Shown: positions 9,557 through 20,084, counted from the stretch's first letter. The stretch is 39,832 nucleotides of DNA from an uncultured Bacilli bacterium (GCA_947631515.1 CANRLP010000003.1:1-39832), one strand, 5' to 3'. A program made the numbers and translations. The notes: generated by a model from the letters alone, not told the origin.

Positions 9557-10162
9557 ATGGAATCAAGAGAAGAACTGTTTTTACAATATAAATTTGCTAA
9601 GCAAATGTTGGAAACAGAAATAAATATATTAATTGAAGAATTCGTTTTTGTACATGGATATAACCCTGTTGAACATATTAAATCACGTATAAAATCAGAG
9701 GCTAGTATAATCAAAAAATTAGAAAAGAAAGGCTATAATTATTCTCTTAATAATATTATAAGCCATATTCATGATGGAGTAGGTATAAGAGTTGTTGTTT
9801 CTTTTTTAAGTGATGTATATGATATTGTAGCGGTTATTCGTAAATCAAAAAATTTAATAATTGTCGGGCAAGAAGATTATATTAAACATCCAAAAGATAC
9901 AGGATATATATCTTATCACTTAAATGTTTTAGTGCCAGTATATTTGGAAAATCGAATTGATTATGTTGAAGCGGAAATTCAAATTAGAACTATTGCGATG
10001 GACTTTTGGGCCTCATTAGATCATAAAATTAGATATAAATTTCCTAATGAAATACCAGCTGATGTTAAAGAAAAAATGTATGAAAATTCCTTGATTATAA
10101 AGCAATTAGATAATCAAATGATGCATTTAAATGATATAGTAAATCGCTATGATAAAAATTAA
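9557..10162 (+). CDS. RelA/SpoT nucleotidyltransferase-domain protein (small alarmone synthetase-like GTP pyrophosphokinase)
   Basis: 'VEHIKSRIKSEASIIKKLEKKG', 'HDGVGIRVVVSFLSDVYDIV', 'DTGYISYHLNVLVPV', 'VEAEIQIRTIAMDFWASLDHKIRYK' motifs of the RelA_SpoT synthetase fold. Confidence 0.92.
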   Translation: MESREELFLQYKFAKQMLETEINILIEEFVFVHGYNPVEHIKSRIKSEASIIKKLEKKGYNYSLNNIISHIHDGVGIRVVVSFLSDVYDIVAVIRKSKNLIIVGQEDYIKHPKDTGYISYHLNVLVPVYLENRIDYVEAEIQIRTIAMDFWASLDHKIRYKFPNEIPADVKEKMYENSLIIKQLDNQMMHLNDIVNRYDKN

Positions 10163-10169
10163 AATAAAC

Positions 10170-10197
10170 TTTACAAGTTTTTTAGAAATGATATAAT
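10170..10197 (+). promoter_or_regulatory. Sigma-A-like promoter for rubrerythrin
   Basis: TTTACA - 16 nt - TATAAT. Confidence 0.65.
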
Positions 10198-10224
10198 ATT
10201 TTAAGAAATAGGAGGTATTTAATT

Positions 10225-10764
10225 ATGGAATTAAAAGGAAGTAAGACAGAAGCTAATTTAATGTCTGCTTTTGCAGGGGAAAGTCAAGCTAGAAATAAAT
10301 ATAGTTATTATGCTTCAAAAGCTAAAAAAGAAGGATATGAACAAATTGCAGCAATTTTTGAAGAAACTGCTAATAATGAGAAGGAACATGCTAAAATTTG
10401 GTTTAAAACATTACATGATGGAGAAGTACCTGATACATTAACTAATTTAAAAGATGCTGCTAGTGGTGAAAATTACGAATGGACAGAAATGTATAAAGAA
10501 TTCGCTGAAACAGCTCGTGAAGAAGGATTTAACGATATTGCTAAATTATTTGAAATGGTTGGAGAAATTGAACAACATCATGAAGAAAGATTTATGAAAT
10601 TAGTTGATAATATTGAAAATAATTTAGTTTTTGAAAAAGGAGAAGAAAAAGTTTGGATTTGCCGTAATTGTGGACATGTCTATGTAGGTAAGTCTGCTCC
10701 AGTAGTATGTCCAGTTTGTAAACATCCACAATCTTATATGGAATTAAAAGCTGAAAATTATTAA
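10225..10764 (+). CDS. rbr: Rubrerythrin
   Basis: Ferritin-like helices with ExxH motifs ([22 protein letters not shown]) and C-terminal rubredoxin CxxC...CxxC ([20 protein letters not shown]). Confidence 0.95.
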   Translation: MELKGSKTEANLMSAFAGESQARNKYSYYASKAKKEGYEQIAAIFEETANNEKEHAKIWFKTLHDGEVPDTLTNLKDAASGENYEWTEMYKEFAETAREEGFNDIAKLFEMVGEIEQHHEERFMKLVDNIENNLVFEKGEEKVWICRNCGHVYVGKSAPVVCPVCKHPQSYMELKAENY

Positions 10765-10830
10765 AAAGTACAAGATGTGCTTTTTTTCTTGGGAAAAAGT
10801 GCTATAATACTAAAACAAAGGGTGATACAT

Positions 10831-11829
10831 ATGGCAAAAAAAGCCGAAAATGATGCTAAAAAAGATATTTTAAATAATGTCAAAGATAAAGTTATGGCTG
10901 AGTTAAATAAAGAAATTAAAGCCTCTTTAACTAGTCAAGTAAATCAATTTAAAGAAAGTTTTCAAGAAGAAATAACCCGGACAATTAATGAAGAAGTTGA
11001 AGAAGTAGTAAAAAGAGAAGAAAAAAGAATAGCTCGGAGTAAGAATTTTGCTTTATTTAAAAAAAATGTGGTGATTTTAATTCTGCTAGCAATCACTTGC
11101 TATTTTGGATATTGTTTATACGATGTTAAATATTTTAATTTTATGAAAAGTGATTGTGAAAAAAATGGTAATTGTATGGTAAGTAATACCGATGATAAAA
11201 ATAGTAATCCTACTGAAGAAGTTATTAAAGATAAAAATTGGTATATGGAAAATTATGGCTACTTATTAAATAATGTTCAAGTTTCTTTAGATGCCGACCA
11301 AGTAAGTGCCTATTATTTATATAGTAAAGATTATGTTTTAAGTGATATAAAGGTTTCTTATCTTTTAAATTTAGCATTTAAACAAGTAGATAGCAAAAAT
11401 ATTAAAGAAAATTCCCTAAATGTTACGGTTGATGAAGAAGTTTTAAAGAAAGCTTTTGAAAATTTATTTGGATCATTAGATAATTACAAAGCATCTACTT
11501 TTTCTTATAATTGTTTAAATTTTCAATACGATAAAGATAAAAAACGTTATGTAGCTGATAATAAAGAATGTAGTTCAAATAAAAAAATCTTGGAAAATAT
11601 TACAGATATGTATGAAGAAGATAATAAACTATATATTTTAACAACAGCAACTATTTATGACGAAAATGAAGCTAGTTTTTATACCTTTGATAATTTATTT
11701 GATGCCAAAGTTGCAAATGTAACGCCTAATGATTTAGAAAGCAATTCTAAAAAATTAAATAAATATCAATACATTTTTAAAAAAGCTGATGATACGTATT
11801 ATTTCGATTCTATTACAAAATTAAAGTAA
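10831..11829 (+). CDS. Single-pass membrane protein of unknown function with long N-terminal helical segment
   Basis: ATG at 10831 (MAKKAENDAKKD) preferred over 10777; TM 'NVVILILLAITCYFGYCLY'. Confidence 0.75.
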   Translation: MAKKAENDAKKDILNNVKDKVMAELNKEIKASLTSQVNQFKESFQEEITRTINEEVEEVVKREEKRIARSKNFALFKKNVVILILLAITCYFGYCLYDVKYFNFMKSDCEKNGNCMVSNTDDKNSNPTEEVIKDKNWYMENYGYLLNNVQVSLDADQVSAYYLYSKDYVLSDIKVSYLLNLAFKQVDSKNIKENSLNVTVDEEVLKKAFENLFGSLDNYKASTFSYNCLNFQYDKDKKRYVADNKECSSNKKILENITDMYEEDNKLYILTTATIYDENEASFYTFDNLFDAKVANVTPNDLESNSKKLNKYQYIFKKADDTYYFDSITKLK

Positions 11830-11849
11830 TATGTGTTATAATAAACTCA

Positions 11850-12077
11850 TGTGCAGCGTTGATAATGTTTTAGTATTTATATTTATCTTCAAATAGAGAT
11901 TAAATGCACTATGCTGGAAGCATTTAAAGATAATAAATATAAAGAATTTCACCATTGGAGCTAATCCGCAAAGTATGCGTTATATCTAAACAAAGTGCTA
12001 GATTTTTCTAGAATTTGGGTGGTACCGCGGAAAAAGTCCTTTCGTCCCTTACATATTTTGTAAGGGCTTTTTTATAA
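11850..12077 (+). ncRNA. T-box leader, phenylalanine-specific by context
   Basis: Conserved 'GGGTGGTACCGCGG' antiterminator motif, stem-I-like 5' region with a TTC triplet (AGAATTTCACC) near the expected specifier position, then terminator CCCTTAC-N7-GTAAGGG-T-run (12046-12073); directly upstream of pheS. Confidence 0.9.
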
Positions 12078-12096
12078 TTTAATAAGGGAGATTAAT

Positions 12097-13146
12097 ATGA
12101 AAGAAAAAGTTAATGAATTAAAAAAAGAAGCTTTAGAAAAAATTGAAAAAGTAACTAATTTAAAAGAAATAAATGAATTAAAAGTTGAATATTTAGGTAA
12201 GAAAGGTTTGGTAAGTGAATTATCTACTTATTTAAAAGATTTAGATTTAAATGAAAAACGAGAGTTTGGAATGATTCTTAATAATTTAAAAACAGATTTA
12301 AATAATGCTATCGATAGTAAAATAGAATATTTTGAAGAGCAAGAATTAAATCAAAAGTTAGCTAATGAAGAAATTGATATTACTTTACCTAGTACTAAAA
12401 TACTTGTTGGTTCACCTAATATATTAGAAAAAGTAGTTGAAGATGTCGAAGAAGTATTTATGGCTATGGGTTATGATGTTGTAGATGGCCCAGAAGTAGA
12501 AGAAGATCATTTCAATTTTGAATTATTAAATATTCCTAAAGGTCATCCGGCAAGAGATGCTCAAGATACTTTCTATTTAAAAGGTGATGAAATTTTACTG
12601 CGCAGTCAAACATCTCCGGTGCAAGCCAGAACTATGTTAGCAGCTGGTGGTGATAAACCTATTAGAATGATTTGTCCTGGTAAAACTTATCGAAGAGATG
12701 CTGATGATGCGACTCATTCTCATCAATTTATGCAAATTGAAGGATTATTGGTCGATAAAAAGGTTAGTTTAGCAGATTTAAAAGGAACTTTTGAAGTTGT
12801 TGCTAAACAATTATTTGGAGAGTCTTGTGAAACTAGATTACGTCCTAGTTATTATCAATTTACCGAACCTTCAGTAGAGATGGATATTTCTTGTTTTGCT
12901 TGTAAGGGTAAAGGCTGTAATATTTGTAAACATACTGGTTGGATAACTGTTAGTGGAGCCGGAATTGTTCATCCTAATGTTTTAAGAAATTGTGGTTATG
13001 ATCCAGAAGTTTGGACAGGATTTGCCTTTGGATTTGGGGCTGATCGAATCGCTATGCTAAAATATGGAATCAATGATATTAGAACATTTTATCAAACAGA
13101 TTTAAGAGAAGTAGATAATTTTGATAGATTGGAGGCTGAAAATTAA
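12097..13146 (+). CDS. pheS: Phenylalanyl-tRNA synthetase alpha subunit
   Basis: 'GHPARDAQDTFYL', 'LRSQTSPVQARTM', 'HSHQFMQIEGLLVD', 'GFAFGFGADRIAMLKYGI' motifs. Confidence 0.97.
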   Translation: MKEKVNELKKEALEKIEKVTNLKEINELKVEYLGKKGLVSELSTYLKDLDLNEKREFGMILNNLKTDLNNAIDSKIEYFEEQELNQKLANEEIDITLPSTKILVGSPNILEKVVEDVEEVFMAMGYDVVDGPEVEEDHFNFELLNIPKGHPARDAQDTFYLKGDEILLRSQTSPVQARTMLAAGGDKPIRMICPGKTYRRDADDATHSHQFMQIEGLLVDKKVSLADLKGTFEVVAKQLFGESCETRLRPSYYQFTEPSVEMDISCFACKGKGCNICKHTGWITVSGAGIVHPNVLRNCGYDPEVWTGFAFGFGADRIAMLKYGINDIRTFYQTDLREVDNFDRLEAEN

Positions 13147-15515
13147 TGATTAGTTTAAATTGGGTAAAAGATTATGTTGATATTGAAAATGAAGATTTGC
13201 ATAAGTTAGCAGTTAAAATCACGGAAGCTGGTATCAATGTCGAAAATGTTATTGATAAACGAATAAAAAATTTAGTAATTGGAAAAGTTGTAGAATGTCT
13301 AGAACATCCCAATAGTGATCATTTACATATTTGTAAAGTAGATATTGGCCAAAATATTATTCAAATTGTTTGTGGTGCTCCAAATGTTCGAAAAGATTTA
13401 AAAGTTTTGGTAGCATTACCTGGTGCCGTTCTTCCCGAAAATATGGAAATTAAAGCTGGTAAAATAAGAGGAGAAGAATCTAATGGCATGCTTTGTGCTT
13501 TATTTGAATTAGGTTTAGAAGAAAAAACAGAAGAAAATTATAATAAAGGAATTCATGAAGTACCAGATAATATTGAAGTAGGTAGTGATGCTAATGATTA
13601 TTTAGGAACTAATGATGTTTTATATGATTTAGATATTCATAAGCATCGGAATAACGATTGTTATTATCATATTGGTTTTGCTTATGAAATTGCCTGTATT
13701 TTAAATAAAAAGGTAACTTTGCCAAATCTTGATCATAAAGAAATAAAAGATGATGTAAATGATTTTGTGAGTTTAAGAGTGGAAACTGATAAATGTCCAT
13801 ATTATGTAGCTAAAATGGTTCGTAATGTTCATATTAAAGAATCTCCTGATTTTATAAAACAACGTTTGTTAGCTTGTGGAATGCGACCAATTAATAATGT
13901 AGTTGATATTTCTAATTATGTGATGTTAGAATTTGGGCAACCTCTCCATTTCTTTGATAAGGATCGTTTAGGAGAAAAAATTGTGGTAAGAAATGCTAAA
14001 GATAACGAAGAAATAGTTACTTTAGATGGTAATTTAAGAACCTTAAGTAATAAAGATATCGTTATTACAGATGGAGAAAAGCCAGTTTGTATTGCTGGAG
14101 TTATGGGTGGAGAAAATACCGATGTAATAGATTCAACAAAAGATATTTTAATAGAAAGTGCTATATTTGATGCGGTTAGTATTCGTAATACAGCTCAAAA
14201 ATTAAATTTAAAAAGTGAAGCTTCTATACGTTATGGTAAAGGCTTAAGTTATGAATATACAAATTTTGCTATTGAAAGAGCTTGTGCCTTATTAGAACGT
14301 TATGCTGATGCTGAAGTATTAAGTGGCAAAGTTATTTATGATAATATTGATAAACAAGAAAAAATAGTAACTTTTAAAACGGAGGATATAAATACTATTT
14401 TAGGAATTAATTTAAGTGATACAGATATCAAAACTGAGTTGGCTCGATTAGATTTTGAGTTTCAAGAAGAAAAAGATTCATTTAAAGTAACTATTCCAAG
14501 TCGGAGATTAGATATAGATGCTAACGTTAATGATATAGCTGAAGAAATAGGTAGACTTTATGGTTATCAAAATTTAGTATCTACCTTACCATTTCTTTTA
14601 ACTAGGCGTGGTAAATACATAGGTGATGTAAAAATTCGTAAAGATATAACTAAACGTTTACGAGTTTTAGGTTTAAATGAATGCAAAACTTATACTTTAA
14701 CCAGTCCGGAAATGGCTAAATTATTTAAATATGAAAATCGAGAAAATTTAGTTTTACCCAATCCAATGAGTGTAGATAAATCAGTAATTAGAACTACTAT
14801 TTTACCTTCACTACTAAATGTTTATGATTATAATAAAGCTCGGCATGTCAAAGATATTTTGATTTATGAAATTGCTAAAACTTATGATCAAGATTATAAG
14901 GAAGAATCAAAAGTAGCTATTTTAATGAAAGGTAATTATATTATTAATGAATGGCAAAAAACATTAGTAAAAGTTGATTTTTATTTGTTGAAAGGAATAA
15001 TAGAAAATTTATTAGAATATTTAGGATTTAAGAATCGTTATACTTTTGTTAAAGAAGAGATTGATTCTTTGCATCCTGGTGTTTCAGCAGGAATTTATTT
15101 AGACCGAAAAAAAATTGGAATAATAGGACGAATTCATCCAAGCATTAAAAAAGACGATATATATGTTGCTGAATTATCAATGCAAGCTTTATTTGAAAGT
15201 CAAATTAAACCAATTAAATATAAAGAAGCTAATAAATATCCTGAAATAGTTAAGGATGTAGCTTTTATTGTTGATAATAATATTGATAGTGAAACAATTA
15301 AAAATACTATTTGTTCTTGCGGAAAACGTATTTTAGATTCTGTAGAAGTTTTTGACTTATATCCTAATATTAGTGAAGGCAAAAAGTCAATTGCTTATAA
15401 ATTAACTTTTAAAGATCCAACAAGAACTTTAGAAGAAGCAGAAGTTATGGAAGTTTTCAATACAATTATTGCTAAAGTAACGGCAAATCATAATGCCATT
15501 TTACGTGATAAGTAA
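13146..15515 (+). CDS. pheT: Phenylalanyl-tRNA synthetase beta subunit
   Basis: tRNA-binding domain (VVECLEHPNSDHLHICKVDIG), B3/B4, B5 and anticodon-binding domains; overlaps the pheS stop (TAATG). Confidence 0.97.
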   Translation: MISLNWVKDYVDIENEDLHKLAVKITEAGINVENVIDKRIKNLVIGKVVECLEHPNSDHLHICKVDIGQNIIQIVCGAPNVRKDLKVLVALPGAVLPENMEIKAGKIRGEESNGMLCALFELGLEEKTEENYNKGIHEVPDNIEVGSDANDYLGTNDVLYDLDIHKHRNNDCYYHIGFAYEIACILNKKVTLPNLDHKEIKDDVNDFVSLRVETDKCPYYVAKMVRNVHIKESPDFIKQRLLACGMRPINNVVDISNYVMLEFGQPLHFFDKDRLGEKIVVRNAKDNEEIVTLDGNLRTLSNKDIVITDGEKPVCIAGVMGGENTDVIDSTKDILIESAIFDAVSIRNTAQKLNLKSEASIRYGKGLSYEYTNFAIERACALLERYADAEVLSGKVIYDNIDKQEKIVTFKTEDINTILGINLSDTDIKTELARLDFEFQEEKDSFKVTIPSRRLDIDANVNDIAEEIGRLYGYQNLVSTLPFLLTRRGKYIGDVKIRKDITKRLRVLGLNECKTYTLTSPEMAKLFKYENRENLVLPNPMSVDKSVIRTTILPSLLNVYDYNKARHVKDILIYEIAKTYDQDYKEESKVAILMKGNYIINEWQKTLVKVDFYLLKGIIENLLEYLGFKNRYTFVKEEIDSLHPGVSAGIYLDRKKIGIIGRIHPSIKKDDIYVAELSMQALFESQIKPIKYKEANKYPEIVKDVAFIVDNNIDSETIKNTICSCGKRILDSVEVFDLYPNISEGKKSIAYKLTFKDPTRTLEEAEVMEVFNTIIAKVTANHNAILRDK

Positions 15516-15519
15516 AAAT

Positions 15520-15548
15520 TTGACAAAAATCCTATTTTGTATTAGAAT
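15520..15548 (+). promoter_or_regulatory. Sigma-A-like promoter
   Basis: TTGACA - 17 nt - TAGAAT, just downstream of pheT. Confidence 0.75.
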
Positions 15549-15573
15549 ACAATTCATTCGAAAGGGGATTTTT

Positions 15574-16209
15574 ATGAAAATAAAAAATATTAGAAAAAGC
15601 GAAAATTTATCAATCATATGTGCTATTGTGGCTGGAATATCATTTACTGCTGGTTATTTAATAGCTGCTAAACAAGAAAAATTACCAATTGTTAATGAAA
15701 ATGTAATTGAAGCAACTAACGAAAATACTGACGAATTAGGAGAATTATCAATTTATGAAAATGGTGATACTATTCATTTTCATTTTGCTAACGATAAATA
15801 TGTGCCAACTGCGGAAACTGAACATGCTACAATAACTCAAGAAAAACCAGTAAGTCACGGACAATTTTTAGTAGATAATGGTATCTTTTTGAATGAAACA
15901 GCAGTTACTACAAAAAAGGATGCTTTATGTGCTAATACCATTGCTGAATTTGTAGATAATGTACCTGATAATAAACCAGTTTATGATTCTATGAGTGATA
16001 TTGGCAGATATGTGGCTGGTACAATTTTTATGAATGATAAAGGAGATGTGCGTATATCTTATAGTGATGAAGATTCTTATCAATTAGTTTTAGCTGGTTA
16101 TAAATTGACTGGTTACCAAGTAAATAATCGTCAATCTGACTATAAAGAATTTTATCAAGATGAAGATTTAGTATGTACTGAAGGCTTGGATTTAAGTTTA
16201 ACACGTTAA
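15574..16209 (+). CDS. Secreted or membrane-anchored protein of unknown function
   Basis: N-terminal TM/signal (LSIICAIVAGISFTAGYLIAA); ATG 15574 preceded by AAAGGGG, preferred over 15493. Confidence 0.75.
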   Translation: MKIKNIRKSENLSIICAIVAGISFTAGYLIAAKQEKLPIVNENVIEATNENTDELGELSIYENGDTIHFHFANDKYVPTAETEHATITQEKPVSHGQFLVDNGIFLNETAVTTKKDALCANTIAEFVDNVPDNKPVYDSMSDIGRYVAGTIFMNDKGDVRISYSDEDSYQLVLAGYKLTGYQVNNRQSDYKEFYQDEDLVCTEGLDLSLTR

Positions 16210-16240
16210 AATCTATTTTGTGAAATAGATTTTTTCTTTT
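16208..16240 (+). terminator. Rho-independent terminator
   Basis: AAAATCTATTT-TGTG-AAATAGATTTT and T-run. Confidence 0.8.
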
Positions 16241-16299
16241 TTTTCATTATTTTTTCACAAAATTGCTATAATATATTTAAAGTTAAGAGGTGAAAAGTT

Positions 16300-16962
16300 T
16301 TGAAAGTTTTAATTGTGGATGATGAAAAATTAATTCGTGATGTCATAAAAGAATATTTAAAATTGGAAAACATTTTATTTGATGAAGCTGAAAATGGTTA
16401 TGAAGCAATTGAACAGGTTAAAAAGAATACTTATGATGTTGTTGTAATGGATATAATGATGCCTAAAATGGATGGTTATCAAGCAGTCAAAGAAATTCGT
16501 AAATTTAATAGTGTCCCTTTTATTATGCTTTCCGCAAGAGGAGAAGAATTTGATAAATTAACTTGTTTTGATATTGGTGTTGATGATTACGTTACAAAAC
16601 CTTTTAGTCCCCGAGAATTAATCGCTCGAATTAAAGCCGTTAGTAAACGTAATCATAGTGAACAAAAAATATATAAATTTCAAGGTTTAGAAATAGATGT
16701 CAATGCTCATGAAGTATTTGTCGATGGTAAAACAGTAAATTTAACTCCTAAAGAATTTGATTTATTAATGTATTTAGTAGAAAATAAAAATATTGCTTTA
16801 TCAAGAGAATCTTTGCTTTCTAATATTTGGGGATATGATTTTTATGGGGATGATCGAACAGTAGATACCCATATAAAAACTTTACGTAATAATTTAGGAG
16901 AATATCGTGATTTCATTATTACGGTTAGGAAAGTAGGATATAAATTTGAATATAAAGAATAA
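16300..16962 (+). CDS. OmpR/PhoB-family response regulator
   Basis: Receiver domain (VDDEKLIRDV, VVMDIMMPKMDG, DDYVTKPFSPREL) plus winged-helix C-terminus (LTPKEFDLLMYLVEN, DDRTVDTHIKTLRNNLG); TTG start after AAGAGGTG. Confidence 0.95.
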   Translation: MKVLIVDDEKLIRDVIKEYLKLENILFDEAENGYEAIEQVKKNTYDVVVMDIMMPKMDGYQAVKEIRKFNSVPFIMLSARGEEFDKLTCFDIGVDDYVTKPFSPRELIARIKAVSKRNHSEQKIYKFQGLEIDVNAHEVFVDGKTVNLTPKEFDLLMYLVENKNIALSRESLLSNIWGYDFYGDDRTVDTHIKTLRNNLGEYRDFIITVRKVGYKFEYKE

Positions 16963-18373
16963 ATTTATAAATATTAAGCAAAAATGGCAAGAAAATAAAA
17001 ATAGCTTTGGAGTAAAAACTTTATTATCTTTATTATTATTTAGTTTAGGAATTGTCTTGTTTTTATGGCTATTTCAAATATTATTTTTACAAGTTAGTTA
17101 TGAACATTATCAAATGAAAAAAATAAATAATATTATTACCGAAATAAAGAAAACATCCTCAGAAAAATTAGATAGCACATTACAAAATTTAGCTTATGAA
17201 AATAATGTATGTATGGAATTTGAAACTGATTATGGAGCAATACTAAGTTATAATACAATGCAAAATAGTTGTGGATTAAATAAAAATATAAAAGCTATTA
17301 ATAATTTTAAAAATCAAATTAAATATAACGAAAATGTTATGCAAGGTATTAAACTTGTTAATCCTCTTAATAATCGAAAAGCTTATCTTTATGGCATAAA
17401 TAATGCTTATGGTACAATATATATTTATAGTACATTAGAAGATTTAGATTCTACGAGCATGGTTTTAAAAAATCAATTAATTTATATTATGTTGTTTGTT
17501 TTAGTATTTGCTTGTTCTATTGCTTATTTTCTTTCTAAAAAAATTACTAAACCTATTGTAGGAATTACTAAAAAAGCTAGAGAAATGGGTAAAGGGAATT
17601 ATGATTTAGTTTTTCCTGAGACTGGGACAGCTGAAATTGATGAGTTAGCCAAAACTTTAAATAATGCTTGTAAAGATATGAAAAAAATTGAAGAGTTACG
17701 AAGAGATTTGCTGGCTAATGTATCGCATGATTTAAAAACGCCATTAACAATGATTAAAGCTTATGCTGAAATGGTCAGAGATATAAGCTATAAAGACTCT
17801 TTAAAAAGAGAAAAAGATTTAAATGTAATTATTGAAGAAACTGATCGTTTAACAATTTTAGTTAATGATTTACTAGAACTATCGAAATTAGAAGCTTCGA
17901 TGTCTGAGCAAAGAAAATTAGAAACTTATGATTTAGGTAAAGAAATTCAAAAAATTATGGAAAAATACGATATTATTAAAGAAACCGAAAATTATAATTT
18001 TATTTTAGATATTCCTGATAATATTATGGTAAAAGCTGAAAAAAATAAAATAAATCAAGTTATTTATAATTTAATTAACAATGCTATTAATTATACTGGT
18101 AAAGATAAAGTTGTTAAAGTAAAAGTAAGTGAAAAAAAGGATACTTACTTGGTAGAAATTATTGATTCAGGAAAAGGAATTAAAACTGACGATTTACCTT
18201 ATATTTGGGATAAATATTATAAAAATGATCGTAATCATACTCGAAATGTGGTAGGTACTGGTATTGGTTTATCTATTGTTCGCAATATTTTAGAGCAACA
18301 CAAATTTAAATATGGAGTAAAAAGTAAAAAAAATAAAGGGACTACATTTTATTTTGAAATAAATAAAAAATAA
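16946..18373 (+). CDS. Sensor histidine kinase
   Basis: Two TM segments, HAMP, 'NVSHDLKTPLTMI' H-box, N-box 'NLINNAINYTG', G-boxes 'DSGKGI', 'GTGIGLSIV'; overlaps the response regulator. Confidence 0.95.
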   Translation: MNIKNKFINIKQKWQENKNSFGVKTLLSLLLFSLGIVLFLWLFQILFLQVSYEHYQMKKINNIITEIKKTSSEKLDSTLQNLAYENNVCMEFETDYGAILSYNTMQNSCGLNKNIKAINNFKNQIKYNENVMQGIKLVNPLNNRKAYLYGINNAYGTIYIYSTLEDLDSTSMVLKNQLIYIMLFVLVFACSIAYFLSKKITKPIVGITKKAREMGKGNYDLVFPETGTAEIDELAKTLNNACKDMKKIEELRRDLLANVSHDLKTPLTMIKAYAEMVRDISYKDSLKREKDLNVIIEETDRLTILVNDLLELSKLEASMSEQRKLETYDLGKEIQKIMEKYDIIKETENYNFILDIPDNIMVKAEKNKINQVIYNLINNAINYTGKDKVVKVKVSEKKDTYLVEIIDSGKGIKTDDLPYIWDKYYKNDRNHTRNVVGTGIGLSIVRNILEQHKFKYGVKSKKNKGTTFYFEINKK

Positions 18374-18419
18374 TATTTCATTTTCTTTTCACACAAATTA
18401 CACATTAAAATAGTATCAT

Positions 18420-18565
18420 ACAGTTATGAAAGGAATGTGATATAAGAAGATATAAAAAAATCAATAAAATAAAATTAAGCAATAACTGTAATAAATATAA
18501 ATAAACTCAAAACTCACACTTTTATAGAAGAAAGATTTTCCTACTTTCTTCTTTTTGTTTTTTTT
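18420..18565 (+). ncRNA. Candidate small RNA / orphan transcript in the intergenic region
   Basis: No plausible ORF; 8-bp pairing ACAGTTAT (18420-18427) with ATAACTGT (18482-18489); ends in strong terminator AGAAGAAAG-N9-CTTTCTTCT-T-run (18526-18565). Confidence 0.3.
18526..18565 (+). terminator. Rho-independent terminator
   Basis: AGAAGAAAG (18526-18534) / CTTTCTTCT (18544-18552) then T-rich tail. Confidence 0.8.
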
Positions 18566-18646
18566 ATAATATGCTAAAATGTTATTAATAGTTTAAGTTC
18601 TATTTAAGAAAATAAATATTAAATTTTATTATAGGAGATGTTGATA

Positions 18647-19159
18647 ATGACCCAAAAGTTAGCAAGTTTTTTGGTAGGTTTGTTTGGTGGACTATCGGGA
18701 AGTTTGTTTGGCAAATATTTAGTTGTTTTTATTCTTTCTATGATTCCTATATTAGAACTTAGAGGAGGCTTAATTGCAGCTAGTTTGTTAGATTTACCAA
18801 TGTGGCAAAGTTTTTTAATCTGTTTTATTGGTAATATTATTCCCATACCTTTTATATTATGGTTAATTAATCCTATATTTCGAAAAATGCGGAATTGGAA
18901 ATATTTAGGCAAAGTAGTGAAATGGTGTGAAAATAAAGCAAATTCGAAAAAAGAACAAATTGAAAATTTAAAATATCTAGGGTTATTTTTATTTGTTGGT
19001 ATTCCTCTTCCCGGGACGGGAGCGTGGACTGGTTGTTTAATTGCCGCTCTTTTAAATATGGATAAAAAGAAATCTTTAATTGCCGCTTTTTTAGGAGTAA
19101 TCTTAGCAGGTATTATTATGTTAATTTTTTCTTATGGAGTATTAGGGAGGATTTTTTAA
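18647..19159 (+). CDS. COG2426 / 'small multi-drug export' family membrane protein
   Basis: 'VFILSMIPILELRGGLIAASLLDLP' and 'PLPGTGAWTGCLIAALL' family signatures; ATG 18647 preferred over TTG 18638. Confidence 0.85.
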   Translation: MTQKLASFLVGLFGGLSGSLFGKYLVVFILSMIPILELRGGLIAASLLDLPMWQSFLICFIGNIIPIPFILWLINPIFRKMRNWKYLGKVVKWCENKANSKKEQIENLKYLGLFLFVGIPLPGTGAWTGCLIAALLNMDKKKSLIAAFLGVILAGIIMLIFSYGVLGRIF

Positions 19160-19777
19160 ATGAAAACGGTGTATTTTTTAAGTAATAATTTGATGAGTAG
19201 AGTAAATGTTATTTACCCCAAAACTACTACTTTCAATGAAGTTAGAGAAAAAACAATGTTAAGCACAAAAGGTGAAGAAGTTGCTAAAAATTTAGTTAAA
19301 GATAAAAATTTAGCTTCTGTAAGTGCAATATATAGTTCTCCTTTTACAAGTGCTATATCGACATGTAAGTATATTGCTGAAGATAAAGATTTAGAAATTT
19401 ATCTTGATAATAGATTAGGAGAAAGAGTTGTAGGAGAACTAGGATGTAACGAATATCGTTTTTTAAAAGGAATGCAAGAACATGATTTTACTTACAAATT
19501 AGAAAATGGCGAATCTTTAGAGGAAGTTAAAAATAGAATGGTTTCATGCTTAAAAGAAATATTAAATAGCGATAATGAAAATATTTTAATAGTAACCCAT
19601 AACATTGCTTTATTGAGTTTATTTCTAGCTTGGTGTCATAAAGATTTTAATTTAGATGATCATCTAATTTTAGATTATCAAGATGAGGTAGTATTTGATG
19701 GTATTTTTCACGAATATGATTTAATTGAAGTTAAATTTGATGGTACTAAAGTTTTAAGTATTCAACGTTTACAATAA
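19160..19777 (+). CDS. Histidine phosphatase (phosphoglycerate mutase-like) superfamily protein
   Basis: 'STKGEEVAKNLV', 'IYSSPFTSAISTCKYIAED', 'ENILIVTHNIALLSLFLAW' motifs; the N-terminal RHG motif is degenerate (FLSNNLMSR). Confidence 0.75.
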   Translation: MKTVYFLSNNLMSRVNVIYPKTTTFNEVREKTMLSTKGEEVAKNLVKDKNLASVSAIYSSPFTSAISTCKYIAEDKDLEIYLDNRLGERVVGELGCNEYRFLKGMQEHDFTYKLENGESLEEVKNRMVSCLKEILNSDNENILIVTHNIALLSLFLAWCHKDFNLDDHLILDYQDEVVFDGIFHEYDLIEVKFDGTKVLSIQRLQ

Positions 19778-19806
19778 AAAAATGTAGAGTTTATATCTAC
19801 ATTTTT
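19778..19806. terminator. Bidirectional terminator between convergent genes
   Basis: AAAAATGTAGA-N7-TCTACATTTTT. Confidence 0.85.
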
Positions 19807-20002
19807 AACAATTTTTTTCATCTGGGTCAATACATTTCCAATTTACGGTTCCACAAGTAGTGCATATAAAGGGAACGAGTGTTTTTTTGCCTTTAGGTTT
19901 TTCATATTTTTCTAAGATTTCAACACATAATAAACCTGTTTCTTTATCGATGTATGCTCTTCCTTGTTTGGAATCTTTGCAATCACCACAATTTTTATTC
20001 AT
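19805..20002 (-). CDS. Small cysteine-rich (zinc-ribbon-like) protein
   Basis: 65 aa with CxxC pairs (CGDC, CTTC) and further cysteines; RBS AGGAGG upstream on the minus strand. Confidence 0.7.
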   Translation of the reverse strand: MNKNCGDCKDSKQGRAYIDKETGLLCVEILEKYEKPKGKKTLVPFICTTCGTVNWKCIDPDEKNC

Positions 20003-20084
20003 AAATGATTCCTCCTAGATTTTATTATTGCCAAATTTTATGGTAAAATACTATTAATAATAAGTATTTAGAATAGGTGAAAAA

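Noticed and set aside
13609-15382. Minus-strand ORFs inside pheT (13609-13800, 15200-15382)
   Set aside because: Antisense shadows of pheT.
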